Shown: in pieces, positions 9,797-18,696 of the stretch
Layout: each line of letters starts with the position of its first letter
Numbering within the stretch: the stretch's first letter is position 1
Origin: an uncultured Campylobacterales bacterium
GTDB lineage: Bacteria; Campylobacterota; Campylobacteria; Campylobacterales; Arcobacteraceae
Assembly: GCA_905479135.1 (NCBI GenBank)
Contig: CAJQLJ010000086.1
Location: 1 to 35,503, forward strand
Length of the DNA stretch: 35,503 bases
Direction of reading: 5' to 3'
Notes under the pieces: model-generated
What the model saw: the letters and a program-made list of their open reading frames with translations, nothing else
Told to the model about the DNA's origin: nothing
Databases searched by the model: none
Position numbers and translations under genes: made by a program

Positions 9797-10441
9797 TTAT
9801 TTTATTTTAAAGATATATCCCGTATCAACAACCGTTTGAATATAATCATTTGTTAGTACTTTTCTTAAGCGTCTTATTAAACTTCTAATAGAGTCTAATG
9901 TTGCAAAACTTCCTTCCCATACATAGTTTTCTATGGTTTCATAAGATAAAACTTGATTTCTTTTAGTTAAAAAAAGATTTATAAGTAGTCTTTCTTTTTT
10001 AGTTAGTCTTTGCTCAAGTCCATTTATTACAAGTAAAGATGATTTATAATCAAAATAACAGTCTTTGTCAAAATGAATTAAGTCATCTTGTATCTTACAA
10101 AATTTTTCTATTTTTATTTCTAACTCGTCTATAAAAAATGGTTTCTTTAAGTAGTCATTACAACCAAAATCATATGACTGCTTAATATCATCAAGTTCAA
10201 CACTTGCAGATATTATAATTACAGGTATTTCATTATAATATTCCCTGATTTTTTTTAATACCTTAATTCCATCAACATTGGGTACATTAATATCTAAAAT
10301 AAAACAAGAAAAACCATCAGCAATTTTTTCTAAAGCTTGAGAACCATCAAAACATGATTCAACTTTATAGCCTTTAATTTTTAATCTTTTTGTAATAGTG
10401 GCATTTAATTTTTTATTATCTTCTAAAAGTAAAATATTCAT
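9797..10441 (-). CDS. OmpR/PhoB-type DNA-binding response regulator
   Basis: Receiver domain (LLLEDNKKL, FILDINVPNVDGIKVL, KKPF) and C-terminal winged helix (LTKKERLLINLFL, SIRSLIRRLRKVL, TVVDTGYIF). Confidence 0.93.
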   Translation of the reverse strand: MNILLLEDNKKLNATITKRLKIKGYKVESCFDGSQALEKIADGFSCFILDINVPNVDGIKVLKKIREYYNEIPVIIISASVELDDIKQSYDFGCNDYLKKPFFIDELEIKIEKFCKIQDDLIHFDKDCYFDYKSSLLVINGLEQRLTKKERLLINLFLTKRNQVLSYETIENYVWEGSFATLDSIRSLIRRLRKVLTNDYIQTVVDTGYIFKIK

Positions 10442-10442
10442 T

Positions 10443-12632
10443 TCAAACCTTTTTATGAGGTAGCTTAATAGTAAAGACTACGTTTTGTTCTTCATTTCTT
10501 ACGCTAATAGTCCCTCTCATTTTATCTTCAATAATAACCTTAGCCATATAAAGTCCTAATCCCGTTCCGTTACTTTTTGTTGTAAAATACGGTTGAAAAA
10601 TCGAGTGTATGATTTCTTCATCTATTCTTCCCGCATCATCAATAATCTCTATAGTATTATAGTTTACACATCTTTTGATATTAATATTAATATTTCCCTT
10701 CTCATTAGTATCTAGCTGTTTTTCAATAATCTTATTTTTTGCATTATTAATTAAATTTAACAATACTTGTTTAAATTCATTCTCATAACCATAGATAAGC
10801 AGTTCTTCATTTTTACTTTCATAATTAAAGTTCATTTTTATATTAGAATAGAATACTTGTTTTCCAATAATTTCATTTATTTCATGTAGTGATTTAGTAA
10901 TAGAAAAGAGTTTTTTCTTAGTTGATGGCTTTAGGAAATTTCTAAAATCATTTAGTGTTCTAGACATATATTTAATTTGAATCATTGAATCGTTAACAAA
11001 ATCATTAACCTCTATATCTTTCAACTCATTTAGTAAATAAGAGGTTTGAATATCTTGTACTAGAGCTGATAATTCAACTAAAGGCTCATTCCATTGATGA
11101 GCAATCGCAGCAATCATATCACCCATTTCTGCTAATTTACTTTGTTGTATCAAAAACTGTTTTTGTTGTACACGTTCACTAATATCATCCATAATGCAAA
11201 CAATACCACCTACTGTATTATCAATATTTTTATAAACAGCTTTATTTAAAATAATATGTTTCATTTGATTTGATGGTGTGTAAAATGTAAATTCAGAAGT
11301 TGATGTTGAAAAAGTTCTTAGTAACTCTTTATCAATAATTGTATTTTTTGATGCAACTTCATTTGTAAAAAAATCAAATGCAGTTTTTCCAATAACTTGA
11401 TCTCTATGTTCATTCACTAAGTTTGCAAAAGCTAAATTACAACCTAAAAACTTACCATCAATATTTTTATAATAAATAGGATTAGGAATAGTATCAAGAA
11501 GTACTTTATCAAATTCTAGTCTATTAGATAAAGCTAATTCAACTTTTAATCTTCTTTGAATATTTGCTCTTAAAGTTACAACTATAATACTTAAAATTAA
11601 TATTATAAGTATTGCTAAAATTAGAAATTTAGTAGCTTCTTTATATTGTAAACTCGGTTCATTTATAATTGTGTAATCATCAAAATATTTTGTAATATCC
11701 AGATTAAATCTTTCTAACTCATAATAATCAAACATATATTCATTTGGAGACTTTTCTAATATTGGAATTTCAGAGATTTCTTTTCCATTTAATAAGTCAA
11801 TAGCCATTTTTGATACAGCTTCGCCTTGACCTATTGCTGAGGTTAATAATCCTCCTACAATTCCATAGTTTAAATAAAAATCCCAGAGTCCATAAATAGG
11901 TACATTACTAACTTTTCTTATTTCTTTAAATCCTTGTTTATAAGTAAAGTGTTTACCTGCTGTATCTTTAAATAATAGTACAAATAAAATAGCAGTATCA
12001 TTATCTAATTGAGATACTTTTTTTGTTAAAGCATTTATTTCCAAGTTATCAACATATTCAATTTCAAACTCTTTTTTGTATTTTTTAATAATAGGTCTTA
12101 AGTCTCTTTTTACAGCATAACCAGTTTTTGAAGTATCATTAATAATGAGTAACTTTTTTAAATTTGGGTGCAAATCTTTAATCAATTTAAAGTTTTTTTC
12201 TAAATCAACTTGCTCAACTACTCCTGTCATATATTTTTTCATATAATTTTGCTCAAGAAATGCTTTATCAAAATTATTTATTCCGCAAAAAAGTACAGGT
12301 AATTCTTTGAATAAATATTCATGATAGTTTATTGCAAAATCAAAGGCATTATTATCACTAGCAATAATTAAGTCAAAGTTTCTTTTTTTGAATTGTTGTT
12401 TATAAAGTTTTGCTAATTGATCTAAATAAATTGGATCAGCAATTCTTTTTGTGTCCATATATACAGTTGTAAGTTCAATATCTTCTAAGTTTTGAAACTC
12501 TTTTTCAATTGTTTTAGAGATATCATCACTCCAAATATAACCCTTGTGGTAAGAGTGAAGTAATAAAACTTCTTTGGGCTTTTGAGCCATTAGAAATGTT
12601 ATAAAAAGTAAGCTAAATAGTATTATTTTCAT
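10443..12632 (-). CDS. Membrane sensor histidine kinase: N-terminal ABC-substrate-binding-like sensor, TM, PAS, HisKA, HATPase
   Basis: Signal peptide, periplasmic binding-like domain (KEVLLLHSYHKGYIWSDDI), TM segment LILAILIILILSIIVV, PAS (NPIYYKNIDGKFLGCN), H-box MIAAIAHQWNEPL, N-box NLINNAKNKI, G-box NGTGLGLYMAK. Confidence 0.9.
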   Translation of the reverse strand: MKIILFSLLFITFLMAQKPKEVLLLHSYHKGYIWSDDISKTIEKEFQNLEDIELTTVYMDTKRIADPIYLDQLAKLYKQQFKKRNFDLIIASDNNAFDFAINYHEYLFKELPVLFCGINNFDKAFLEQNYMKKYMTGVVEQVDLEKNFKLIKDLHPNLKKLLIINDTSKTGYAVKRDLRPIIKKYKKEFEIEYVDNLEINALTKKVSQLDNDTAILFVLLFKDTAGKHFTYKQGFKEIRKVSNVPIYGLWDFYLNYGIVGGLLTSAIGQGEAVSKMAIDLLNGKEISEIPILEKSPNEYMFDYYELERFNLDITKYFDDYTIINEPSLQYKEATKFLILAILIILILSIIVVTLRANIQRRLKVELALSNRLEFDKVLLDTIPNPIYYKNIDGKFLGCNLAFANLVNEHRDQVIGKTAFDFFTNEVASKNTIIDKELLRTFSTSTSEFTFYTPSNQMKHIILNKAVYKNIDNTVGGIVCIMDDISERVQQKQFLIQQSKLAEMGDMIAAIAHQWNEPLVELSALVQDIQTSYLLNELKDIEVNDFVNDSMIQIKYMSRTLNDFRNFLKPSTKKKLFSITKSLHEINEIIGKQVFYSNIKMNFNYESKNEELLIYGYENEFKQVLLNLINNAKNKIIEKQLDTNEKGNININIKRCVNYNTIEIIDDAGRIDEEIIHSIFQPYFTTKSNGTGLGLYMAKVIIEDKMRGTISVRNEEQNVVFTIKLPHKKV

Positions 12633-12657
12633 TAAAATCCTCTATTTAGCAATTATA

Positions 12658-13245
12658 TCAAGATTTAGTAAAAATTACATAACCAGACTTTGGACCATGA
12701 GCTCCAATAACTAAGGATTGTTCAATATCTGCAGTTTTTGAAGGTCCTGATATAAATACGCCGTACCCAGCATCTTCAAAATTTATTTTTTCATATGCTT
12801 CATGCATATTTGAAACAATTTCCTTCTCATCAATAACAATAACAATATTTTGTGCTATAAAATATAAAGATCTATGTCTATTGTTTTCATTTTTCATCCA
12901 AATAGCACCATTTTCTGCAACTGCAAAATTTCCACTTACTACAGCAACATCAATATTTTTTAAGTTGTGAGGATCTTCTTCATTATTTGAATCAAAGTTT
13001 CCTAAAGTAAAACCTTCAACATTTGAAGCTATTATTTTTTCATCTTTATATAATTCATGGATTGTTTTATCTAAGTCTTTTTTATCAATTTTTAATGCTT
13101 TTCCTCCAACACTTTCAATCATAACAGAGAATTTTTCAAACTTATTTTCATAAGTAGTTCCAAAGTTTTCATAAGATGGAAGTTCTATATCTACTACAAC
13201 ATTATTTTTTCTAATGCTAGCTAATATTTTATCTCTACTAGTCAT
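12658..13245 (-). CDS. lutC: L-lactate utilization protein LutC (LUD domain)
   Basis: LUD-domain protein (VVSGNFAVAENGAIWM, FISGPSKTADIEQSLVIGAHGPKS), overlaps lutB. Confidence 0.88.
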   Translation of the reverse strand: MTSRDKILASIRKNNVVVDIELPSYENFGTTYENKFEKFSVMIESVGGKALKIDKKDLDKTIHELYKDEKIIASNVEGFTLGNFDSNNEEDPHNLKNIDVAVVSGNFAVAENGAIWMKNENNRHRSLYFIAQNIVIVIDEKEIVSNMHEAYEKINFEDAGYGVFISGPSKTADIEQSLVIGAHGPKSGYVIFTKS

Positions 13246-14611
13246 TTAAATCTCCTTGCTCAAACATTTCTTTAAAACTTTTTTCTGCCATTTTTGGCAT
13301 ATCTCTTTGTTTTCCCCATATATTTGCTTTGCTATAAACGATTGAATTTGGAAGTTTAGGGACAATTTTTCTTGCCATCTTTCCAGCAAAATCAAATAGT
13401 TTTGGTTTAGTCATTAGCCATGAAGTTACTTTCATTGCCATTTTCTTTTTTGAATCAATTAGATTTAATTCACTTAAATCTTGTCTTCTTGAATAAAGTT
13501 GAGAATCTAAATCAATTTTTACAGGACAAACATTTGTGCATGAACCACATAAAGTACATGCAAATGGAAGAGAATTATGTTTTTCTGGTTCTTTTACAGA
13601 TCCTAAAATAGAACCAATTGGTCCTGGAATTACATATTCATACGAGTGACCACCTGATCTTCTATACACAGGACATGTGTTCATACAAGCTCCACATCTA
13701 ATACAGTTTAATGCTTTTTTGTATTTTGAAGATGATAAAAAATCACTTCTTTTATTATCAACGATAATAATATGCATTTCCCCTCCCTCAACAGGCGCAT
13801 GAAAATGTGAAGTGTATGAAGTAACAGGTTGTCCTGTAGCAGATCTTGCTAAAATTCTTGTAAAAACTGATAAGTCTTCAAGACGTGGTATTACTTTTTC
13901 AATTCCCATTGAAGCTATGTGAAGTTTAGGAACAGATGCTCCCATATCGGCATTTCCTTCATTTGTACAAACGACAACTCCTCCAGTTTGGGCAATCGCA
14001 AAATTAACTCCAGTCATTCCTGCTTCTGCATTTAGAAAATCTTCTCGTAAACTTTCTCGTGCTGATCGTGTAAGATATGTAGGATCATCATTACCAACTT
14101 CTGTTCCTAAGTGCTCTACAAATGTATCAGCGACATCAGATCTCTTAAGATGAATTGCAGGTAGAACTATATGTGATGGTGCTTCATCTCTTAGTTGAAC
14201 AATTCTCTCACCTAAATCTGTATCAATTACTTCAATACCACGCTCTTCTAAAAAAGGGTTTAGATGACATTCTTCTGTTAGCATCGATTTTGATTTAACT
14301 AATTTCTTTACATTTTTTTCTTTTAAAAGTTTATATGCTATTTCATTATGTTCTTTAGCATCTGATGCATAATGAATATTTATTCCTTTTTCTTTTGCAT
14401 TTTTTTCAAATTCTAAAAGGTATGTGTCAAGATTTGCCATTGTATGAGACTTGATTCGACTTCCGTATTCTCGTAATTGTTCCCATTCAGGAATAGTCTT
14501 AGTAGCTACATCTCTTTTTTCTCTAACAAACCATAATGCTTGGTCATGCCAATGCATTCTTTCATCGTTTGCTACAAATATTTTCGCATTTAGTGGATGA
14601 TTAGTACTCAT
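13238..14611 (-). CDS. lutB: L-lactate utilization iron-sulfur protein LutB
   Basis: LUD domain plus ferredoxin motifs CIRCGACMNTCPVYRR and CTLCGSCTNVCPVKID. Confidence 0.94.
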   Translation of the reverse strand: MSTNHPLNAKIFVANDERMHWHDQALWFVREKRDVATKTIPEWEQLREYGSRIKSHTMANLDTYLLEFEKNAKEKGINIHYASDAKEHNEIAYKLLKEKNVKKLVKSKSMLTEECHLNPFLEERGIEVIDTDLGERIVQLRDEAPSHIVLPAIHLKRSDVADTFVEHLGTEVGNDDPTYLTRSARESLREDFLNAEAGMTGVNFAIAQTGGVVVCTNEGNADMGASVPKLHIASMGIEKVIPRLEDLSVFTRILARSATGQPVTSYTSHFHAPVEGGEMHIIIVDNKRSDFLSSSKYKKALNCIRCGACMNTCPVYRRSGGHSYEYVIPGPIGSILGSVKEPEKHNSLPFACTLCGSCTNVCPVKIDLDSQLYSRRQDLSELNLIDSKKKMAMKVTSWLMTKPKLFDFAGKMARKIVPKLPNSIVYSKANIWGKQRDMPKMAEKSFKEMFEQGDLND

Positions 14612-15357
14612 ACTTCTTCTCCTAATAGGATTTGAACAACATGTTTTACTTTTATGGCTTGATTGTTTCTATTAATAATTCCATCCATATGCATTAAACA
14701 TGACATATCTGCACCTGTCATAATTGAGGCTTTAGAATCTATATGATCTTTTATTCTATCTTTTCCCATTGCAATTGAAAGGTCTTCTTGTTGAACTGAG
14801 AATGTTCCACCAAATCCACAGCATTCATCTTCTCTTTTTAAATTTACAAGTTCAATTTGAGGTACTTTGTTTAATAAGTTCTTCAATTTCGAATCATAAG
14901 GAATATTTAATTCACTAGCACTTGCAAGTTTTAATAGTCTGTGTCCATGACATGAATTATGTAATCCTACTTTATATGGATAAGGTTTACTAAAGTTTAA
15001 ATTTTCAACTTTAACAATATCATGTAAAAATTCACACACTTCATAAATTGAAGCTTTTACTTTATTATAGTCTTTATCATTATCAAAAAAAGGAGCATAG
15101 TGTTCTTTCACCATTGATACACAAGAACCACTAGGTGCAACAATATAATCATATTCTTTAAATATCTTTACAAATTGTTTTGCAAGTACATTAACATCTT
15201 TTGAGCATCCTGCATTTGCCATTGGTTGACCACAACATGTTTGACTTAGAGGGTAATCGATATTTAAACCTTGTTGTTTTAATATTTTATATGTGGATTT
15301 ACATATATCTGGGTATAGCTCATTCATAAAACAGGGGATAAACAAACCTATTTTCAT
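14608..15357 (-). CDS. lutA: L-lactate utilization protein LutA (CCG-domain Fe-S oxidoreductase)
   Basis: Two CCG-type motifs (CCGQPMANAGCS, CCGFGGTFSV); 4-nt overlap with lutB. Confidence 0.93.
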   Translation of the reverse strand: MKIGLFIPCFMNELYPDICKSTYKILKQQGLNIDYPLSQTCCGQPMANAGCSKDVNVLAKQFVKIFKEYDYIVAPSGSCVSMVKEHYAPFFDNDKDYNKVKASIYEVCEFLHDIVKVENLNFSKPYPYKVGLHNSCHGHRLLKLASASELNIPYDSKLKNLLNKVPQIELVNLKREDECCGFGGTFSVQQEDLSIAMGKDRIKDHIDSKASIMTGADMSCLMHMDGIINRNNQAIKVKHVVQILLGEEV

Positions 15358-15383
15358 ATAAACTCCTTTTAACTAGTTGAATA

Positions 15384-15420
15384 ATTTTATTCTTAATATA
15401 TGAAATAGATATGATATTTT
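15384..15420 (-). promoter_or_regulatory. Putative lutA promoter and regulator site (shared with dctP)
   Basis: AAAATATCATATC (15420-15408), TATCAT / TTTCAT direct repeat 11 bp apart (15416-15411, 15405-15400), -10-like TAAAAT (15389-15384). Confidence 0.6.
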
Positions 15421-15997
15421 ATTTTTTTAAAAAGATTGATATGTCATTTTCTAAATAATCCTCTTTTATTTCTATTTGAGAACATATGCTCTTACAAAAT
15501 TTAAGTACATGATTTATAGGAACATTACTTAAGTAATCATCTTTTAAAAAGTTGAAAACAAAGCCTTTTTTGGAAGCTTTATATGAATGCTTTATGAAAG
15601 TAAAAACTTCGTTTTCATCTAAAGTATTCATAGCACCACTACATAAATAATAATCAGCACTAGGAATTTTATCTTCAAGGATGTTTTTTAATATGAATTT
15701 CGTATTTAAAAATCTTTTTGAAGCTTTATCTATCATTTCTTCTTCACAATCGATTCCAATATAGCTTTCAGGATTTAAATTATTATCAAACAAATAATTA
15801 TAGTATTCTCCAAAACCACAACCCGCATCTACAATTTGACAACTTTTTATTTCATCAACAATAAAATTTGTTAGTATTTCAAATCGGATATATTGAGATT
15901 CTTCACAAGTCCAGTGAACGCCCCTTGCACTTATTCCATATTTTTTTATAACTCTTTTATAAAATTGAGTGTTGTTTTTATATCCAATGTTAGCCAT
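15419..15997 (-). CDS. Class I SAM-dependent methyltransferase
   Basis: Motif I IVDAGCGFGEYYNYL, followed by YIGIDCEEEMIDKA. Confidence 0.82.
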   Translation of the reverse strand: MANIGYKNNTQFYKRVIKKYGISARGVHWTCEESQYIRFEILTNFIVDEIKSCQIVDAGCGFGEYYNYLFDNNLNPESYIGIDCEEEMIDKASKRFLNTKFILKNILEDKIPSADYYLCSGAMNTLDENEVFTFIKHSYKASKKGFVFNFLKDDYLSNVPINHVLKFCKSICSQIEIKEDYLENDISIFLKK

Positions 15998-16000
15998 AGT

Positions 16001-16441
16001 TTAACAATTATTGATTTGTTCAATTATTACATTGTTATCTTTTAAAAATTTTGTGATTATTTCTGAATTTGTATGTTCATAAGCTTTGTCGTATACGATT
16101 CTCTTTATTCCACTAGCTATTAAATTTTTTGAGCACTCACTACAAGGTTCCAGGGTTACATAAATACTTGCATCCTCAATACTTATACCTTTTCTAGCTG
16201 CCCAAATAATTGCATTCATTTCAGCATGAATTTCATAAGTTTTAGACCAATCGTGATGATCTTTAGTATATTCACCATTCCAATGATCACTGCAATTTGT
16301 AAATCCAGCAGGTGTACCATTGTATCCTGTTGAAAGTATTCTTCCATCTTTTACTATTACGGCACCTACTTGTTTGGATACACACTTAGACGCACTTGCT
16401 ATTTCTTTTGCAATATTTATAAATGTTTTGTCTTTTAACAC
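16001..16441 (-). CDS. dCMP / cytidine-type deaminase (ComEB-like)
   Basis: Zinc-deaminase motifs EIHAEMNAIIWAA and LEPCSECSKNLIASGIKRIVY; VGAVIVKDGRILSTGYNGTPAG. Confidence 0.9.
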   Translation of the reverse strand: MLKDKTFINIAKEIASASKCVSKQVGAVIVKDGRILSTGYNGTPAGFTNCSDHWNGEYTKDHHDWSKTYEIHAEMNAIIWAARKGISIEDASIYVTLEPCSECSKNLIASGIKRIVYDKAYEHTNSEIITKFLKDNNVIIEQINNC

Positions 16442-16629
16442 TTCTTAGCCTTACAGTAAATTTTTACAAATTATAGCAAAAGATGATTTGTTTTGGTATT
16501 TAATGCATATTAAGGAGAAAACTTATCCTTAGTAGCTTAAATTAAGCTTATTTATTTTAGTAAAAATAAAAATATAATTAAACTTGTGATAATATAACAA
16601 AAATTTACAAACATAAGAAAAGGCTGACT

Positions 16630-17091
16630 ATGGATTTTAAAGAAATCAAAGAATTAATAAGAGTATTTGACAAAAGTGAATTAAACAAACTAAAAGTTAA
16701 AGATGGTGAGTTTGAAATATCTATGCAAAGTGGATTTGAAGGTGGTACTGTTGTAACTACTGCTGCACCTACAATTGCAGCTCCTGCACAAGTTGTTGCT
16801 ACACCTACTGCTGATTCAGCTGCGTCTGTTGCTGCACCTGCTTTAATTGCAGGAGATACAATTGATTCTCCAATGGTAGGAACTTATTATTCTTCTCCAT
16901 CACCTGAAGCACCAGCATTCATTAAAGTTGGAGATACAGTTAAAAAAGGTCAAACTTTATGTATTTTAGAAGCGATGAAAATTATGAATGAAGTTGAAGC
17001 TGAGTTTGATTGTAAAATCGTTGAGATTTTAGTAAAAGATGGTGATCCAGTTGAATTTGACATGCCAATTTTTACTGTAGAAAAAATATAA
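16630..17091 (+). CDS. accB: Acetyl-CoA carboxylase biotin carboxyl carrier protein
   Basis: Ala/Pro-rich linker and biotinyl domain with EAMKIMNEVEAEFDC. Confidence 0.97.
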   Translation: MDFKEIKELIRVFDKSELNKLKVKDGEFEISMQSGFEGGTVVTTAAPTIAAPAQVVATPTADSAASVAAPALIAGDTIDSPMVGTYYSSPSPEAPAFIKVGDTVKKGQTLCILEAMKIMNEVEAEFDCKIVEILVKDGDPVEFDMPIFTVEKI

Positions 17092-17103
17092 GAGTAGCTT
17101 GGT

Positions 17104-18456
17104 ATGGCTGAAATTAAAAAGATTCTAATTGCTAATAGAGGAGAAATAGTTCAAAGAGCTATCCGAACTATTAGAGAAATGGGTAAAAAGTCAGTAGCAG
17201 TTTATTCTGCTGGTGATAAAAATGCATCTTATTTAAAGCATGCTGATGAAGCTGTTTGTATTGGTGGAGTTAAATCTGTTGATTCGTATTTAAATATTCC
17301 TGCATTAATAACAGCTGCTGAAATGACTGGCTGTGATGCAATATTTCCAGGTTATGGTTTCTTGTCTGAAAACCAAGATTTTGTAGAAATTTGTAGACTT
17401 CATAACATAAAGTTTATTGGACCATCTGTTGAAGTAATGGAAAAAATGGCTGATAAATCTAAAGCAAAAGATGAGATGATAAAAGCTGGTGTTCCAGTTG
17501 TTCCTGGTTCAAAAGGTGCTGTTCATTCATTAGAAGAAGGTAGAAAAGTAGCAGCTGAAATTGGATATCCAATTATGGCAAAAGCATCTGCTGGTGGTGG
17601 TGGAAGAGGAATGAGACTTGTTAATAAAGCTGAAGATTTTGATCAGTTATTTATGGCAGCCTCTTCAGAAGCATTAGCTGCATTTGGTGATGGTACTATG
17701 TACTTAGAAAGATTTATTAATAACCCTAGACATATTGAAGTACAAGTTATTGGTGATTCTCATGGTAATGCGATTCATATTGGTGAAAGAGATTGTTCAC
17801 TACAAAGAAGACATCAAAAAGTTATCGAAGAATCACCTGCAATTTTATTAAATGATGAAACAAGAGCTCATTTACACAAAGTTGCAGTTGATGCAACTAA
17901 ATATTTAAAATATGAAGGTGCAGGAACTTTTGAATTTTTAGCTGATGATAAACAAAATATTTACTTTATGGAAATGAATACTAGACTTCAAGTTGAACAT
18001 CCAGTTTCTGAAATGGTATCAGGACTTGATATTGTTGAATGGATGATTAAAGTTGCTCAAGGTGAAGAATTACCTTCTCAAGAATCAATTAGATTCAGAG
18101 GACATGCTATTGAAGTAAGAATTACAGCAGAAGATCCAAATTCATTTTTACCAAGCCCTGGAAAAGTAACACAGTGGATGGTTCCTGGTGGAAGAAACGT
18201 AAGAGTTGATTCACATTTATACGCAGGATACGTTGTACCTCCTTATTATGATTCAATGGTTGGAAAGCTTATTGTTTGGGGAAGAGATAGAGAAAAAGCT
18301 ATTAACATTATGAAAAGAGCTTTAAATGAGTTTGAAGTTGAAGGAATTAGAACTACTATTCCTTTCCATAAAAAAATGATGGAAAATGAAGACTTTAATT
18401 CAAATAATTATGATACTAAATACTTAGAAAACTACAAATCACTTGATGATATTTAA
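17104..18456 (+). CDS. accC: Acetyl-CoA carboxylase biotin carboxylase subunit
   Basis: KKILIANRGEIVQRAIRTIREMG, ASAGGGGRGMRLV, MEMNTRLQVEHPVSEMVSGLDIVEW. Confidence 0.98.
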   Translation: MAEIKKILIANRGEIVQRAIRTIREMGKKSVAVYSAGDKNASYLKHADEAVCIGGVKSVDSYLNIPALITAAEMTGCDAIFPGYGFLSENQDFVEICRLHNIKFIGPSVEVMEKMADKSKAKDEMIKAGVPVVPGSKGAVHSLEEGRKVAAEIGYPIMAKASAGGGGRGMRLVNKAEDFDQLFMAASSEALAAFGDGTMYLERFINNPRHIEVQVIGDSHGNAIHIGERDCSLQRRHQKVIEESPAILLNDETRAHLHKVAVDATKYLKYEGAGTFEFLADDKQNIYFMEMNTRLQVEHPVSEMVSGLDIVEWMIKVAQGEELPSQESIRFRGHAIEVRITAEDPNSFLPSPGKVTQWMVPGGRNVRVDSHLYAGYVVPPYYDSMVGKLIVWGRDREKAINIMKRALNEFEVEGIRTTIPFHKKMMENEDFNSNNYDTKYLENYKSLDDI

Positions 18457-18483
18457 GAATTAAGGGTAAAAGCCCTTATTCTT
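18455..18483 (+). terminator. Putative accC hairpin terminator overlapping the stop codon
   Basis: AAGAATTAAGGG / CCCTTATTCTT with one bulge, loop TAAAAG; weak T-tract. Confidence 0.5.
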
Positions 18484-18509
18484 AAAGCTTAAATTTATAT
18501 TAAATTAGC

Positions 18510-18515
18510 TATAAT
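18510..18515 (+). promoter_or_regulatory. Putative -10 element for the DEAD-box helicase gene
   Basis: TATAAT in TTAGCTATAATCC, about 180 nt upstream of the start codon. Confidence 0.45.
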
Positions 18516-18696
18516 CCGCAAAATTATACACATATATATACCCATTCAACTTTGATAATAATTCATCAAAGATTTACTTTTGATAATCTAACTAAATTTT
18601 ACAAGATTAGAAGTACGTTATTCGTGCATTAATGGGATCAAATCCGACTTATATAAACGTGTGTATCAATTTTATAAATACATACTAAGGTAAAAA

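Noticed and set aside
3683-15357. Island considered as a horizontally acquired mobile element
   Set aside because: No integrase, IS, tRNA or flanking direct repeats seen; base composition looks like the rest of the window.
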